From positions 1 to 64,000 of the forward strand of contig NZ_JBOITM010000074.1 of the NCBI RefSeq assembly GCF_050717535.1: DNA of 64,000 nt. Direction: 5' to 3'. A program made the position numbers and the translations under genes. The DNA comes from Clostridium_AD sp050717535 (GTDB taxonomy: Bacteria > Bacillota > Clostridia > Clostridiales > Clostridiaceae). Positions within the stretch are counted from its first letter, which is position 1; every line of letters starts with the position of its first letter. Positions 7,775-17,239 of this stretch are shown here, piece after piece. Below the pieces are notes generated by a model. That model saw only the letters and a list, made by a program, of their open reading frames with translations. It made no database searches and was not told the origin of the DNA.

Positions 7775-10282
7775 ATGATAACAAGTTATAAACAGTTAAC
7801 AGGTAAATATTTAAAGCGAAATAAAAAAAGAACTGCACTTACTATTATAGGAATAATGTTATCAGTTGCGCTTATTTCAACAATAGGACTTTTCTTTAAG
7901 GGGATGCAAGAGGCGCAGATACAAGATGCTAAAAATAGTGGAGGCTCTTTCCATCTAGCATTTCTAAAAACTGATGAAAAATTGATTTCTAAAATAGTTA
8001 ATAATCCAAAAGTATCTAGGAGTGGATTATATAATATAAGTAAGGAAATAAAGATAGGTGATAAATTAGTTGTTAATATAATAACAGCAACAGATAAAGC
8101 CTTAGAACTTTTCCCATATAATGCCAAGGTAGGTAGATTGCCAGAAAGTGCAAATGAAGTAGCCATGGAAAAGTGGATATTACCATATATTGAAAAAGAT
8201 ACTCATGTAGGAAGTAAAATTAATGTTAATAATAAGGATTGTACTCTTGTAGGAATACTGGAGGATAATGTACAAAATCAGATGGATGGTAACGGACTAA
8301 TTTTAACTAAAAATAATAATATTAATAAACAGAATGCATCGCTTTTAGTGGAAATAAGCTCAAAAACAAATTTGAAAACTGCAGTAAGCCAGTTAAAGCA
8401 ATTAGGTGAGAAGGATTCTGTAATGGAAAATAGCTATTTGCTTCAAATGCAGGGGGCAGGAGACGATAGTTCAGGGTTTGGACAATTATATGTAGCCCTA
8501 GCAATAATAATTGGGATAGTTGTAATTTCAACTATAGCAGTAATATACAACTCATTTCAAATAAGTGTTGTAGAGCGGATTAAACAGTTTGGACTTTTAA
8601 GAGCAGTGGGAACAACTCCAAGTCAAATTAGAAAAATTGTCCTAAGAGAGGCAACAATACTTGCAGCAATTGCTATTCCATTGGGGCTTGTATGTGGCAT
8701 TATAGCTATCTTTGGAATAAGTTCTGCATTTAAATTAATTGGTGCAGATTCAGTTATGCCAATGAAAATTTCAATATCTCCTATGGTTTTATGCATCAGT
8801 GCAGGTGTTGGACTTGTCTCAATATACCTATCAGCACTGGTACCAGCATATTTCGCAGGCAAGATTTCACCACTGAATGCTATAAGTGGTAGAAACTCTA
8901 TAACAAAAGAGAAAATTAAAAGACGAAAAAATGTAGTCATTAAAAAAATATTCGGATTTGAAGGAGCATTGGCGGCTAAAAATATAAAGAGAAATAGAAA
9001 AAGGTATAGAATAACTGTTTTTTCTATAGTAATAAGTGTGGTTTTATTTGTTACTTTTAAATCCTTTATGGATATGTCACTTAATATATCGTCAGATCTT
9101 AATGAATCAAAAGATATTCATTTTACTGTTGTTAGAGATAATAAAGTTACAGCAGAAGATTCAAATATAGATAATAAAATAGTAGATGACATAAAAGCAC
9201 TGAAGTCGGTGGAGAAGGTATATAAAGTATGCGATCCATATCTTTTTCAGATGGCAATAAACCAAAACAGTGAAGTTAAAGAAATTCAGGACATGAAAAA
9301 TATATATAAAAAAACAACCTTAGATGGAGACAAGAAAACTCTTATGGAAAGTGCTATTGTAGTTTATGATAAGGAATCTTTAGAAGTTTCTAAGAAATAT
9401 CTAAAGTCAGGAAAAATTGATATAGAAGCACTAAACAGTGGAAATGGAGTGATCTTGTATAATAAATATAGTTTATATAATGAAAACACGAAGAAACAAT
9501 ATTTTGGATCAATGGCAGATATAAAAGTAGGAGATGAAATTGACCTTCAATTTACTGGTGAATACAGTGAAGGTAGTGAAGTAAAAACAGAATTTGGGAA
9601 AGGCAAGGTTCAAAAGGTTAACGTTATGGCAATTCTTGAAAATTCACCTTTTGATACTATTCAATATAGTAATAGCTTAAATATAATCACAACAGAAGAA
9701 ATGGGAAGGAAATTGACAGGTGGCAAGTATGCTAAGCCTGTAAACTTAAACATAGTTCTTAAAGATATAAAAGATGAAGATGCAGGAAAGATAGGAATAG
9801 AAACGGCCATAAAATCAAACCCCTCACTACAAGTAATAAATAATATAGATAGTAATAAAGAAGCAAAATCTGCAATATTAATGGTTCAAATATTACTTTA
9901 TGGATTTGTATTGGTAGTTTCCTTAATTGGCAGTGTTAATATTGTAAATACCTTAACAACAAATATTATTCTTAGAAAAAGAGAGTTTGCTACCTTAAAA
10001 TCCATAGGGCTCACTCAAAAGGGTTTAAAGAAAATGATTGTACTAGAAGGACTTCTTTATGGAATTGTAGGTGCCATATATGGCTGCATAATAGGCTGCG
10101 GAATATCTTACCTCCTAGGATTATCAATGGGTGCATTTAGAGAGTTTGGATGGATGGTGCCTTGGCAGGCAATAGCTATTGCGGGAGCTGCATCTATAGC
10201 AATAAGCTATCTTTCAGTTTTATCACCGCTTTCACGAATTAAAAAAGAAAATTTAATTCAGGCAGTTAGAGAAGATTATTAA
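7775..10282 (+). CDS. FtsX-domain ABC transporter permease
   Basis: An 835-residue permease with two FtsX domains. An N-terminal membrane segment lies at about residues 22-42, three segments at about 235-370 (with the conserved RIKQFGLLRAVGTTPSQI stretch), an amphipathic RKRYRITVFSI start of the second half near 415, an extracellular domain of about 240 residues, and three final segments at about 705-825 (REFATLKSIGLTQKGL). Families of this shape act as mechanotransducing transporters for peptide antibiotics or lipids. It is co-transcribed with the ATPase upstream; the two-component system at 11294-13308 is its likely partner. Confidence 0.85.
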   Translation: MITSYKQLTGKYLKRNKKRTALTIIGIMLSVALISTIGLFFKGMQEAQIQDAKNSGGSFHLAFLKTDEKLISKIVNNPKVSRSGLYNISKEIKIGDKLVVNIITATDKALELFPYNAKVGRLPESANEVAMEKWILPYIEKDTHVGSKINVNNKDCTLVGILEDNVQNQMDGNGLILTKNNNINKQNASLLVEISSKTNLKTAVSQLKQLGEKDSVMENSYLLQMQGAGDDSSGFGQLYVALAIIIGIVVISTIAVIYNSFQISVVERIKQFGLLRAVGTTPSQIRKIVLREATILAAIAIPLGLVCGIIAIFGISSAFKLIGADSVMPMKISISPMVLCISAGVGLVSIYLSALVPAYFAGKISPLNAISGRNSITKEKIKRRKNVVIKKIFGFEGALAAKNIKRNRKRYRITVFSIVISVVLFVTFKSFMDMSLNISSDLNESKDIHFTVVRDNKVTAEDSNIDNKIVDDIKALKSVEKVYKVCDPYLFQMAINQNSEVKEIQDMKNIYKKTTLDGDKKTLMESAIVVYDKESLEVSKKYLKSGKIDIEALNSGNGVILYNKYSLYNENTKKQYFGSMADIKVGDEIDLQFTGEYSEGSEVKTEFGKGKVQKVNVMAILENSPFDTIQYSNSLNIITTEEMGRKLTGGKYAKPVNLNIVLKDIKDEDAGKIGIETAIKSNPSLQVINNIDSNKEAKSAILMVQILLYGFVLVVSLIGSVNIVNTLTTNIILRKREFATLKSIGLTQKGLKKMIVLEGLLYGIVGAIYGCIIGCGISYLLGLSMGAFREFGWMVPWQAIAIAGAASIAISYLSVLSPLSRIKKENLIQAVREDY

Positions 10283-10295
10283 TAATAATCTTCTC
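10269..10295 (+). terminator. hairpin overlapping the permease stop codon
   Basis: A perfect 12-bp stem (10269-10280 with 10284-10295) with a 3-base loop spans the stop codon. There is no long T-run, so termination is uncertain. Confidence 0.4.
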
Positions 10296-10443
10296 GTTAA
10301 AAGGTTTATATGACTATGGCATTTTGATACTTTATAAGATATAATAATATTAAATATTAATTTAAAAGAATTTGTGAATGGTTTGCTTAAAAAGTTTCAG
10401 AATGGTAAAGATATTAATAATAAAATATATTGAGGTGAGCTGT

Positions 10444-10659
10444 ATGAAAGCGAATTTGAATGAAGTTTGGGAACTAATTGATTGTTTAACATTAGAAGAA
10501 AAAAAAATAATATATAAAAAAATGGAAGTGGATATAAATTTAAAATTAATAGACTTATTGGATAGAGTAAGCGAACGAGTAGAAAAAGAATCTCTTTCAT
10601 TGGATGATATTACTAAAGAAGTTGAGGAAGTAAGAGGGAATTTTCATGAACAAAATTAA
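10444..10659 (+). CDS. probable antitoxin of a PIN-domain pair
   Basis: A 71-residue acidic, helix-rich protein (beginning MKANLNEVWELIDCL) with no clear DNA-binding motif. The start at 10444 follows a TTGAGGTGAG site; the earlier frame start at 10378 has none. It overlaps the PIN-domain gene by 14 bases, the usual arrangement for toxin-antitoxin operons, which is the main reason for the call. The antitoxin family is not recognised. Confidence 0.6.
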   Translation: MKANLNEVWELIDCLTLEEKKIIYKKMEVDINLKLIDLLDRVSERVEKESLSLDDITKEVEEVRGNFHEQN

Positions 10660-11065
10660 AGTTGTAATAGATACCAATATATTTGTTAGTGCATTTCTAG
10701 GAAGTAAAAATGCAAAGCTAATACTAAAGGAAATAATTAATGGTGAATTTCTTCTTATTATGTCTACAGAACAATTAAGAGAATTAAAAGAAGTTCTAAA
10801 TAGACCTAAATTCAGTAAATATATAACATTAAGGGAAGTGGAAGAATTAATAGCTTTGTTGTCAATGAAAGTAATAGTTCCAGCATGTTATGAGAAAGTA
10901 ACTGATTGTAGAGATCCAAAAGATAATATGATTCTTGAGGAAGCAGTTTATGGGAACGCACAATATATAATAACTGGAGATGATGATTTATTAGTTTTAA
11001 ATCCATATAAATGGATAAATATAGTGAATTTGAGAAACTTTATTACAGAAATATATGATTTGTAA
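10646..11065 (+). CDS. PIN-domain protein, probable RNase toxin
   Basis: A 139-residue PIN-domain protein. The acidic residues of the nuclease centre are visible: VVIDTNIFVSAF near residue 8, an ELKE stretch near 44, and TDCRDPKDNMILEEA followed by ITGDDDLL near residues 88-115. Known relatives (COG1569-like PIN proteins) are putative toxins that cleave RNA. It is coupled to the small acidic gene upstream. The pair interrupts the stretch between a BceAB-like transporter and a two-component system. Confidence 0.78.
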   Translation: MNKIKVVIDTNIFVSAFLGSKNAKLILKEIINGEFLLIMSTEQLRELKEVLNRPKFSKYITLREVEELIALLSMKVIVPACYEKVTDCRDPKDNMILEEAVYGNAQYIITGDDDLLVLNPYKWINIVNLRNFITEIYDL

Positions 11066-11158
11066 ATTAGCATATTAAATACAAAGCAATATAAACGAAA
11101 ATGAGTATTGGATAGAGAGTATAGTAATTAAAATAATATATGAGCTATTGTTTCTATT

Positions 11159-11188
11159 AGGTTATCTTACGAAATTGTAAGATAACCT
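11159..11188 (+). terminator. hairpin, copy 2 of a duplicated intergenic element
   Basis: A perfect 12-bp stem (11159-11170 with 11177-11188) followed by TTTTGCATTTG. It repeats the element at 6950-6979 with the same stem and almost the same tail. It lies between the PIN toxin gene and the response regulator. Confidence 0.6.
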
Positions 11189-11293
11189 TTTGCATTTGAG
11201 TTGACTTAAATGATGATATACTTTGAATTAACCCATAAGTAAGGTATTATTAAGGTATTAATTGTTTGCAATATTTAAAATGAGGTGAAAATT

Positions 11294-12007
11294 ATGGATA
11301 GATTATTATTAGTTGAAGATGATGAATCATTAGCCCTTGGCATAGAGTTTTCTCTAAAAGATGGGGGATATGAAGTTTCTAGAACCCCAACAGTAGAAGG
11401 TGGTAAAAACTTATTCCATTCTGAACTTTTTGACTTAGTTTTATTAGATGTTAACTTGCCTGATGGCAATGGATATGAATTATGCAAGTATATAAGAAGT
11501 CTAAGTGATGTGCCTATAATATTTTTAACGGCTTGTGATGATGAGGTTAATATAGTTCAGGGTCTTGAAATAGGTGGAGACGATTATATAACAAAGCCTT
11601 TTCGGGTTAGAGAACTTATATCAAGAATAAAGGCAGCCATAAGGCGTAATTCTAAAAACACAGCGAATTCTAAAAATATATTATTAGAGAATACGCTTAA
11701 AAGTGAAAATATATTTGTTGATAATATAAAAGGAACAGTTCGAAAAAATAGCGATATTATAAATCTTACAGCGCAAGAATATAAACTTTTATTAATATTT
11801 ATGAATAAGCCCAATGTTTTAATGAAGAGGGATGAGATACTGTGTGAATTATTAGAAGGGGAAGACCCTTTTTTTGATGAAAACACGCTATCTGTTTATA
11901 TTAAGAGAATAAGAGACAAAATAGAAGACAATCCAAGGGAACCCCAGTATATAGTTAATAAACGTGGACTGGGGTATAAGTGGAATAAGGATGTTGTAGC
12001 ATCCTAG
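11294..12007 (+). CDS. OmpR-family response regulator, BceR-like
   Basis: A 237-residue response regulator: receiver domain at residues 1-115 with acidic pocket ED near 8-9, phospho-acceptor Asp52 (LLDVNLPDG) and Lys in TKPFRVREL, then a winged-helix DNA-binding domain ending in IVNKRGLGYKW. I placed the start at the ATG at 11294 with GAGGTG six bases upstream, rather than the in-frame GTG at 11285 that lies inside the ribosome binding site. It is followed by a histidine kinase gene and probably controls the ABC transporter at 7074-10282. Confidence 0.88.
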   Translation: MDRLLLVEDDESLALGIEFSLKDGGYEVSRTPTVEGGKNLFHSELFDLVLLDVNLPDGNGYELCKYIRSLSDVPIIFLTACDDEVNIVQGLEIGGDDYITKPFRVRELISRIKAAIRRNSKNTANSKNILLENTLKSENIFVDNIKGTVRKNSDIINLTAQEYKLLLIFMNKPNVLMKRDEILCELLEGEDPFFDENTLSVYIKRIRDKIEDNPREPQYIVNKRGLGYKWNKDVVAS

Positions 12008-12045
12008 GTGATAAACAGCTTCGAAGATGATGAATAGCACCTAGG
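12003..12045 (+). other. inverted repeat between response regulator and kinase
   Basis: CCTAGGTG (12003-12010) and CACCTAGG (12038-12045) are perfect inverted copies separated by 27 bases, starting over the stop codon of the regulator. It may tune kinase expression or protect mRNA ends; function unproven. Confidence 0.35.
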
Positions 12046-12069
12046 GCGATAATTAAGGAGTAGATTACT

Positions 12070-13308
12070 ATGAGAAGATATTTTATTAATTCTGAACTGA
12101 AAATAAGCACGGCGGTTCTTTTGTTTGTAATGACACTATTTTTAATTATTACTGCTTTGTTTTTAAAGATCCATAATGATAATTTGAAGGCTGACTATAT
12201 AAAAAGTTTAGGAGCCATTGCTACAAGGGTAATTGAAAAAAATCCTGAAATGGAAAAGGAAATTATACCACTTATTACAAAGGAAGTTTCTAAGGAAGAA
12301 GCTGCACATGGAAGTGCTTTACTAAAGCAATATGGGCTAACACAGGAGTTAGAAGATTCACTTTTTCCCTATGTAAGTAGGGCTATTATAAAAAATAACT
12401 ATTCAATTAGTTTAAGCTTTATTCTTATGGCGGCTATATTATTTATGTTGAATTATTTTCAATATGTTTTTTTTTATAAAAGGATAAGAAGACTAACAAA
12501 TGCAGCAAAAAAGGTAGTTGATGGCGATTATGATATAGCTATAAATGAAAATAAAGAGGGCGATTTTTCAAAACTAGCAATTTCTTTTAATTCCATGAGG
12601 GAAATCATTAGAAGTAATTTAAGTGATCTACGGCGTGAGAAACAATTTCTAGCGGATTTATTATCAGATATATCTCATCAACTAAAAACTCCACTTTCAT
12701 CTGTAATTTTATATAACGATATTATGGTTACAAAGCAGCTACCTGAAGATCAAAGAACAGCTTTTTTGCTGAATAATCAAAATCAGCTAGAAAAGATGAA
12801 TTGGCTCATAAAAAACTTACTTAAGTTAGCTAAATTAGATGCTAAAGCTATAGAAATTGTCAAAGAGAAACAAAGTTTAAATGAAACGGTGCAAGATGCA
12901 ATAGATGCACTAGAGAGCAAGGCATATGAGGCAGAGGTTGTTATTACTTTTAAAGAAAATGGAGAAATAGTTTTTTATCATGATAGATTGTGGCTTGAAG
13001 AAGCACTTATTAATATTATTAAAAATGGCATAGAACATAATGCTGTGGGTGGAACAATAAATTTAGATCTCCAGGAAAATCCAATGTATACAAGAATTAT
13101 TATAGAAGATACTGGAGAAGGTATAAGCGAGGCTGATATACCTAATATATTTAAGCGGTTTTACAAAGCTAAAGCAGGAAGGAAAAGCGAATCTATTGGA
13201 ATAGGGCTGGCACTATCAAAATCAATAATTGAAGCACATAATGGGATGATTGAAGTACGAAGTCGGGTGGATGTAGGAACCAAATTTATTATTACGTTTA
13301 TAGTATAG
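12070..13308 (+). CDS. sensor histidine kinase
   Basis: A 412-residue membrane kinase. Two membrane segments at about residues 14-34 and 111-136 flank an extracellular loop of about 75 residues. A HAMP region follows, then the phospho-acceptor box SDISHQLKTPLS with His203, an N box IIKNGIEHN, G1 EDTGEGIS, F box IFKRFYK and G2 GIGLALSKS. The loop is larger than in classical intramembrane-sensing BceS kinases, so the sensing mode may differ. An AAGGAG site lies upstream of the ATG. Confidence 0.87.
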   Translation: MRRYFINSELKISTAVLLFVMTLFLIITALFLKIHNDNLKADYIKSLGAIATRVIEKNPEMEKEIIPLITKEVSKEEAAHGSALLKQYGLTQELEDSLFPYVSRAIIKNNYSISLSFILMAAILFMLNYFQYVFFYKRIRRLTNAAKKVVDGDYDIAINENKEGDFSKLAISFNSMREIIRSNLSDLRREKQFLADLLSDISHQLKTPLSSVILYNDIMVTKQLPEDQRTAFLLNNQNQLEKMNWLIKNLLKLAKLDAKAIEIVKEKQSLNETVQDAIDALESKAYEAEVVITFKENGEIVFYHDRLWLEEALINIIKNGIEHNAVGGTINLDLQENPMYTRIIIEDTGEGISEADIPNIFKRFYKAKAGRKSESIGIGLALSKSIIEAHNGMIEVRSRVDVGTKFIITFIV

Positions 13309-13314
13309 AAGATA

Positions 13315-13366
13315 AATACAAGGAAGTCGCACACAAATATAAATTTGTGTGCGACTTCCTTGTATT
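13315..13366. terminator. strong bidirectional terminator
   Basis: A perfect 24-bp stem (13315-13338 with 13343-13366) with a 4-base loop lies between the convergent kinase and FTR1 genes. It should terminate both transcripts. Confidence 0.85.
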
Positions 13367-13376
13367 TATTGTCAGG

Positions 13377-14081
13377 TTATTTTATTTTATTAGAGTTTAT
13401 ATATCTTTTTAAATCATATTTCAACATTATGAAGTAACTGGGAATTGTGTATACTAACACGCCTAGTTTAAAAGCATTAGGAATATAACTACCAAACAAT
13501 ACTTCTAATCCATCACCCAAGTAGTATGCTCCAAGACCTACCAAGAATAGATTTAGTATATAAAATACTAAGCCAATATTAAGATTAGAGATTCCTCTAG
13601 ATACTATATAAACAACTAAAGCTGCAGTTGCTAAACCAAGTACAGAGGAGCTTGCAACTAGTAGTGGTGAGCCATCTGGGCTAGTTAAAATAAATAAGGT
13701 TGCTTCTAATAATTCTCTAAAGCAGGTTACAGCAGCAAGAATAAATACTCCCTTTTGACTAAGCAAAACAAATTGTTGGTTTGGAAGGGTGCTAAAGGAT
13801 TTGTTTTTCCTTAAAAGTACTATACTATATAATATTAAACCAGCTAATACTATCCCAAGGAGTCCATCAAATAATTCGCCAGCAGGACCGTTTAATAATG
13901 CAGTTTGTGAAAACATTATTAGAGCGGTTATAGTTGCAATAAATGTTCCTAAAGCTACACCTAATAAAGAACTCTTAGTCATATTATATAATTTGTTTTT
14001 GTTAAAATAAACTACTAAAGGGATAATAACTAAGAAAATCTCTATACCTTCTCTTAAGCATATTATAAAAGGAGCAAACAT
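13377..14081 (-). CDS. FTR1-family iron permease
   Basis: A 234-residue membrane protein with seven predicted helices. Two Arg-Glu-x-x-Glu type motifs typical of FTR1/EfeU iron permeases are present: REGIE at residues 10-14 and RELLE near residue 123. It should move iron into the cell, in other systems together with an oxidase or an EfeOB-like partner; no such partner lies nearby. A TTAGGAGGTGATT site precedes the start. It is a single-gene unit on the reverse strand. Confidence 0.85.
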   Translation of the reverse strand: MFAPFIICLREGIEIFLVIIPLVVYFNKNKLYNMTKSSLLGVALGTFIATITALIMFSQTALLNGPAGELFDGLLGIVLAGLILYSIVLLRKNKSFSTLPNQQFVLLSQKGVFILAAVTCFRELLEATLFILTSPDGSPLLVASSSVLGLATAALVVYIVSRGISNLNIGLVFYILNLFLVGLGAYYLGDGLEVLFGSYIPNAFKLGVLVYTIPSYFIMLKYDLKRYINSNKIK

Positions 14082-14209
14082 CGTAAATCACCTCCTAATC
14101 TGCAATCGTAGACTTGTCTACTATACATAATATGCTGAATTAATGCTTTGAGATACTTTGTTATATGGCATTTTGAAAAAAAAGTTATTAGAAATAGAGG
14201 AAAATTTAA

Positions 14210-14308
14210 AGGAGTGTCAAATATGGGGATTTTGATAAAGATGAAATTGCTTTAGTTAAAGAAATATGCTCAGTTCTTGGAGTAAATTCAGCTGATTTTC
14301 AGATTTAA
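14210..14308 (+). pseudogene. short gene remnant, TerB-like C-terminus
   Basis: A frame with no start codon (a TAA lies at 14207-14209) encodes about 32 residues ending DEIALVKEICSVLGVNSADF. Acidic helical ends of this type are seen in TerB-like domains, but the match is by eye. A terminator follows at once, which suggests this was the 3' end of a real gene. The 14082-14433 interval otherwise shows no gene. Confidence 0.35.
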
Positions 14309-14322
14309 TAATGAATATGTGT

Positions 14323-14356
14323 AAAAAGTCTCAATATGTATAATATTGCGACTTTT
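14323..14356 (+). terminator. intrinsic terminator after the gene remnant
   Basis: Stem 14323-14337 pairs with 14343-14357 with a single mismatch, ending in a run of six T. It still follows the decayed frame at 14210-14308. Confidence 0.65.
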
Positions 14357-14433
14357 TTCTTCGTAAGAATGGTATTTAAAGTGGTATAATCTGATTAGCC
14401 TATTAAAAATATCAATTTATGGAGGGGTGGAAT

Positions 14434-14886
14434 ATGGTAGATAAGTTTGGAAGTGGTTTAGAGGAATACATTACTAAAATTAAAGAAGCTGTAGATGAAT
14501 TATCTGAAGCAATAGTGGTTTTTGTATACGGTACTCTTATGAGTGGAAATAATAATAATGAAATGTTCTTATCAGAGACTAAATTTGCAGGTGATTTCAT
14601 AGCTGAAGGTTTTGAGTTATATGACTTAGGTAATTATCCTGGCATAATTCATAGTGAAAATAATAAAGTTAAAGGTCAGCTTTATGTTATTAATAAAAAT
14701 ATATTAAATAATTTAGATATACTTGAGGGTGAGGGAAGTTTATATATAAGAGAGTTAATTAGAGTAGTCAATGATAAAAATGAGTCTCGAGAGGCATATA
14801 CGTATGTATATAATCAGGATATCTCAGGAAAAGTTAAGGTTAGTTATGAAGATCAACCCTGGAGAGTAGTAAAAGAAGTTTTTTAA
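14434..14886 (+). CDS. gamma-glutamylcyclotransferase-fold protein
   Basis: A 150-residue protein with a gamma-glutamylcyclotransferase-like (AIG2/YtfP) fold. The hallmark VFVYGTLMSG lies near residue 27, followed by YPGIIHS, VKGQLYVI and LDILEG with a likely catalytic Glu. The start at 14434 follows GGAGGGGTGG by three to six bases; the in-frame ATG at 14419 is inside the region before that site. The natural substrate is unknown. It lies just upstream of an alpha-amylase gene. Confidence 0.8.
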   Translation: MVDKFGSGLEEYITKIKEAVDELSEAIVVFVYGTLMSGNNNNEMFLSETKFAGDFIAEGFELYDLGNYPGIIHSENNKVKGQLYVINKNILNNLDILEGEGSLYIRELIRVVNDKNESREAYTYVYNQDISGKVKVSYEDQPWRVVKEVF

Positions 14887-14970
14887 TGAATGTATTTGGA
14901 CTAGTATGGATTAAAGTGGAATGGATTAGCTTAGAAGAAGCTATATAGAATATGAATGGGAGATGACTTT

Positions 14971-16398
14971 ATGAATAGGACTATAATGCAATTTTTTGAA
15001 TGGTATTTGCCTTCAGATGGGGGGCACTGGAATTTTTTAAAAGAACATTGTAAGCAGTTAAGTGATGTTGGTATAAATACTCTGTGGCTTCCTCCGGCAT
15101 ATAAAGGTGGCGGTGGCATTAATGATACCGGTTATGGAATTTATGATTTATATGATCTTGGGGAATTTGATCAAAAGGGAACCGTGAGAACTAAATATGG
15201 CACAAAAGATCAATATATAGAAGCAATAGCGGAGGCTCACAAAAATAACATTGAGATATTAGCAGATATAGTACTTAATCAGAAAGGTGGAGCAGATGAT
15301 ACTGAGTGGGTAAAGATAGTTAAAGTTGACCCATCAAACCGAAATAATAAGATATCTGGAGAGTATGATATAAAGGCATGGACTAAATTTACCTTCCCAG
15401 GAAGAAATAATAAATATTCTGATTTTAAGTGGAATTGGGAACAGTTTGATGGGGTAGATTGGGATGAGAATAAAAAGGAAAGTGCTATATTTGAATTTAC
15501 TGGGGAAGGTAAATGCTGGGATCCAGATGTAGATTTAGAAAATGGAAACTATGATTATCTTATGCTTACAGACTTAGATTTTACTTCAACTGTAGTATGT
15601 GAAGAACTTTTAAAGTGGGGATTATGGTACATAGAAATTGCAAACCTTGACGGATTTAGATTAGATGCAGTAAAACATATAGATTATGAATTTTTCATCA
15701 AGTTTATTAGTGATATTAGAAGAATTACCAATAAAGAGTTATTTACAGTAGGGGAATATTGGAGTGGTGATTTAGGTGTTCTAAAAAAATATATAGAAAA
15801 AACAAGTCATGCATTTAATATTTTTGATGTACCTCTGCACTATAACTTTTTTTCAGCAGCACAACAAAAGGAGAAATATGATTTAAGAAATTTAATGTCA
15901 AATACCTTAATAAGTTGTTATCCTGAAAATTCAGTGACTTTTGTGAATAATCATGATACCCAGCCGGAACAATCCCTTGAGTCATTTGTAGATAAATCCT
16001 TTAGTTTACAGGCATATACTTTTATTTTGACAAGACAAGAAGGAATACCAAACGTTTTTTTTGGGGATTATTATGGCATACCAAATAATAATATAGCTCC
16101 ACTAAAAGATAAACTAGATAAATTATTAAAGGCTAGAAAAGATTTCGCCTATGGTGTGCAACATGATTATTTTAACGAGGCACATATTGTTGGTTGGACA
16201 AGAGAAAATGGACTAGCTGCCTTGATTTCTAATGGAAATGATGGTGGCTCTATCAAGATGTTTGTTTCCGAAAAACTTTCGGGTAAGACATTTGTAGATA
16301 TAACTGGTAATGTTCAAGGAGAAATTAAAATAGCTGAGGATGGTAATGGGGATTTTAAAGTTAATGGTAATTCCTATTCGGTTTGGTGTATGGTTTAA
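14971..16398 (+). CDS. cytoplasmic alpha-amylase (GH13)
   Basis: A 475-residue glycoside hydrolase of family GH13, which cuts alpha-1,4-glucans. The start MNRTIMQFFEWYLPSDG is the usual beginning of intracellular bacterial alpha-amylases, and no signal peptide is present. Catalytic blocks are visible: DIVLNQKGG, GFRLDAVKH (nucleophile Asp), FTVGEYWSG (acid/base Glu) and FVNNHDTQ (transition-state Asp). I chose 14971 over the ATG at 14956 because GGGAGATG sits upstream of it. It may degrade imported maltodextrins together with the genes at 25376-30026. Confidence 0.9.
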   Translation: MNRTIMQFFEWYLPSDGGHWNFLKEHCKQLSDVGINTLWLPPAYKGGGGINDTGYGIYDLYDLGEFDQKGTVRTKYGTKDQYIEAIAEAHKNNIEILADIVLNQKGGADDTEWVKIVKVDPSNRNNKISGEYDIKAWTKFTFPGRNNKYSDFKWNWEQFDGVDWDENKKESAIFEFTGEGKCWDPDVDLENGNYDYLMLTDLDFTSTVVCEELLKWGLWYIEIANLDGFRLDAVKHIDYEFFIKFISDIRRITNKELFTVGEYWSGDLGVLKKYIEKTSHAFNIFDVPLHYNFFSAAQQKEKYDLRNLMSNTLISCYPENSVTFVNNHDTQPEQSLESFVDKSFSLQAYTFILTRQEGIPNVFFGDYYGIPNNNIAPLKDKLDKLLKARKDFAYGVQHDYFNEAHIVGWTRENGLAALISNGNDGGSIKMFVSEKLSGKTFVDITGNVQGEIKIAEDGNGDFKVNGNSYSVWCMV

Positions 16399-16438
16399 AA
16401 AAGCAGAAGCTTCCAATTTAATGGAGGCTTCTGCTTTT
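16399..16438 (+). terminator. intrinsic terminator of the amylase gene
   Basis: A 17-bp stem (16399-16415 with 16422-16438, one G-T pair) starts right after the stop codon and ends in TTTT. Confidence 0.8.
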
Positions 16439-16463
16439 GTTGAAAATTTTAGATGTAATACAT

Positions 16464-16493
16464 ATCCACGTTCTCTAATTAAAGAACGTGGAT
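16464..16493 (+). other. hairpin at the 5' flank of the group II intron
   Basis: A perfect 11-bp stem (16464-16474 with 16483-16493) with an 8-base loop ends six bases before the predicted intron start. Some group II introns (class C) insert right after terminator-like hairpins, so this may be the target motif. Confidence 0.5.
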
Positions 16494-17239
16494 TATTTGT
16501 ACGTCCAGCATGTTCGCTGAGCCGATAGGCTGAAAGAAGCCTATGTCACCTAACCAACGGGAAGACAACCTGAGAGCAAGGGCGCTACTGGCAACGGTAG
16601 AGTCTGAAGGAAGCAGCAGGGGAAATGTGGAACATAACAAAAGTAAACCGAAGTTGGCTTATAAAGTGGGTAACCCTGCAAAATATGGGAAAGCCCCAAA
16701 GTTGGATGACTTTATAAGTTAAGACGGATGCGTTCGCATTTAGGCAGGCAAACCTATCTGGAGAAACCTGTATTATCCTATTTTAAAAGGTAAGTTCAAA
16801 CAAATGGGAACATAAGGGAGATACGATGTAGTGCAGGTGGCAGATGAATCCATAGTAGTTATTAACTTTTAGCCAATGAAAACTGGTAACAGTATGGAGG
16901 GCAAAACTAAGAGGACATTATGCAGAAAGTATTATATGAGCAGTCATAATGAGGGATAGATTACCAAAAGTATCTATTCTTGCAAAGGGAGGAAGGCAAA
17001 ACAAAGTTTGTAATTCAAAATTGTAAACTTATAAACTTATTAGAAAAGATAATCAAGGTCGAAATACTAAGAGGTACTTGTAACTGGTGATGACGAATCT
17101 ACTGGAAACATAGCCCGTTCTAAACAGAGTAATTAGGTTAAGCTAGATATATTGCCGTAAGGCTAAAGAGGTCAGCAAAACCAATGAAGAAACTGTGGTT
17201 TATAAGGGAATAATTTAGATAGCAAAGCGAGAGGAGTTC

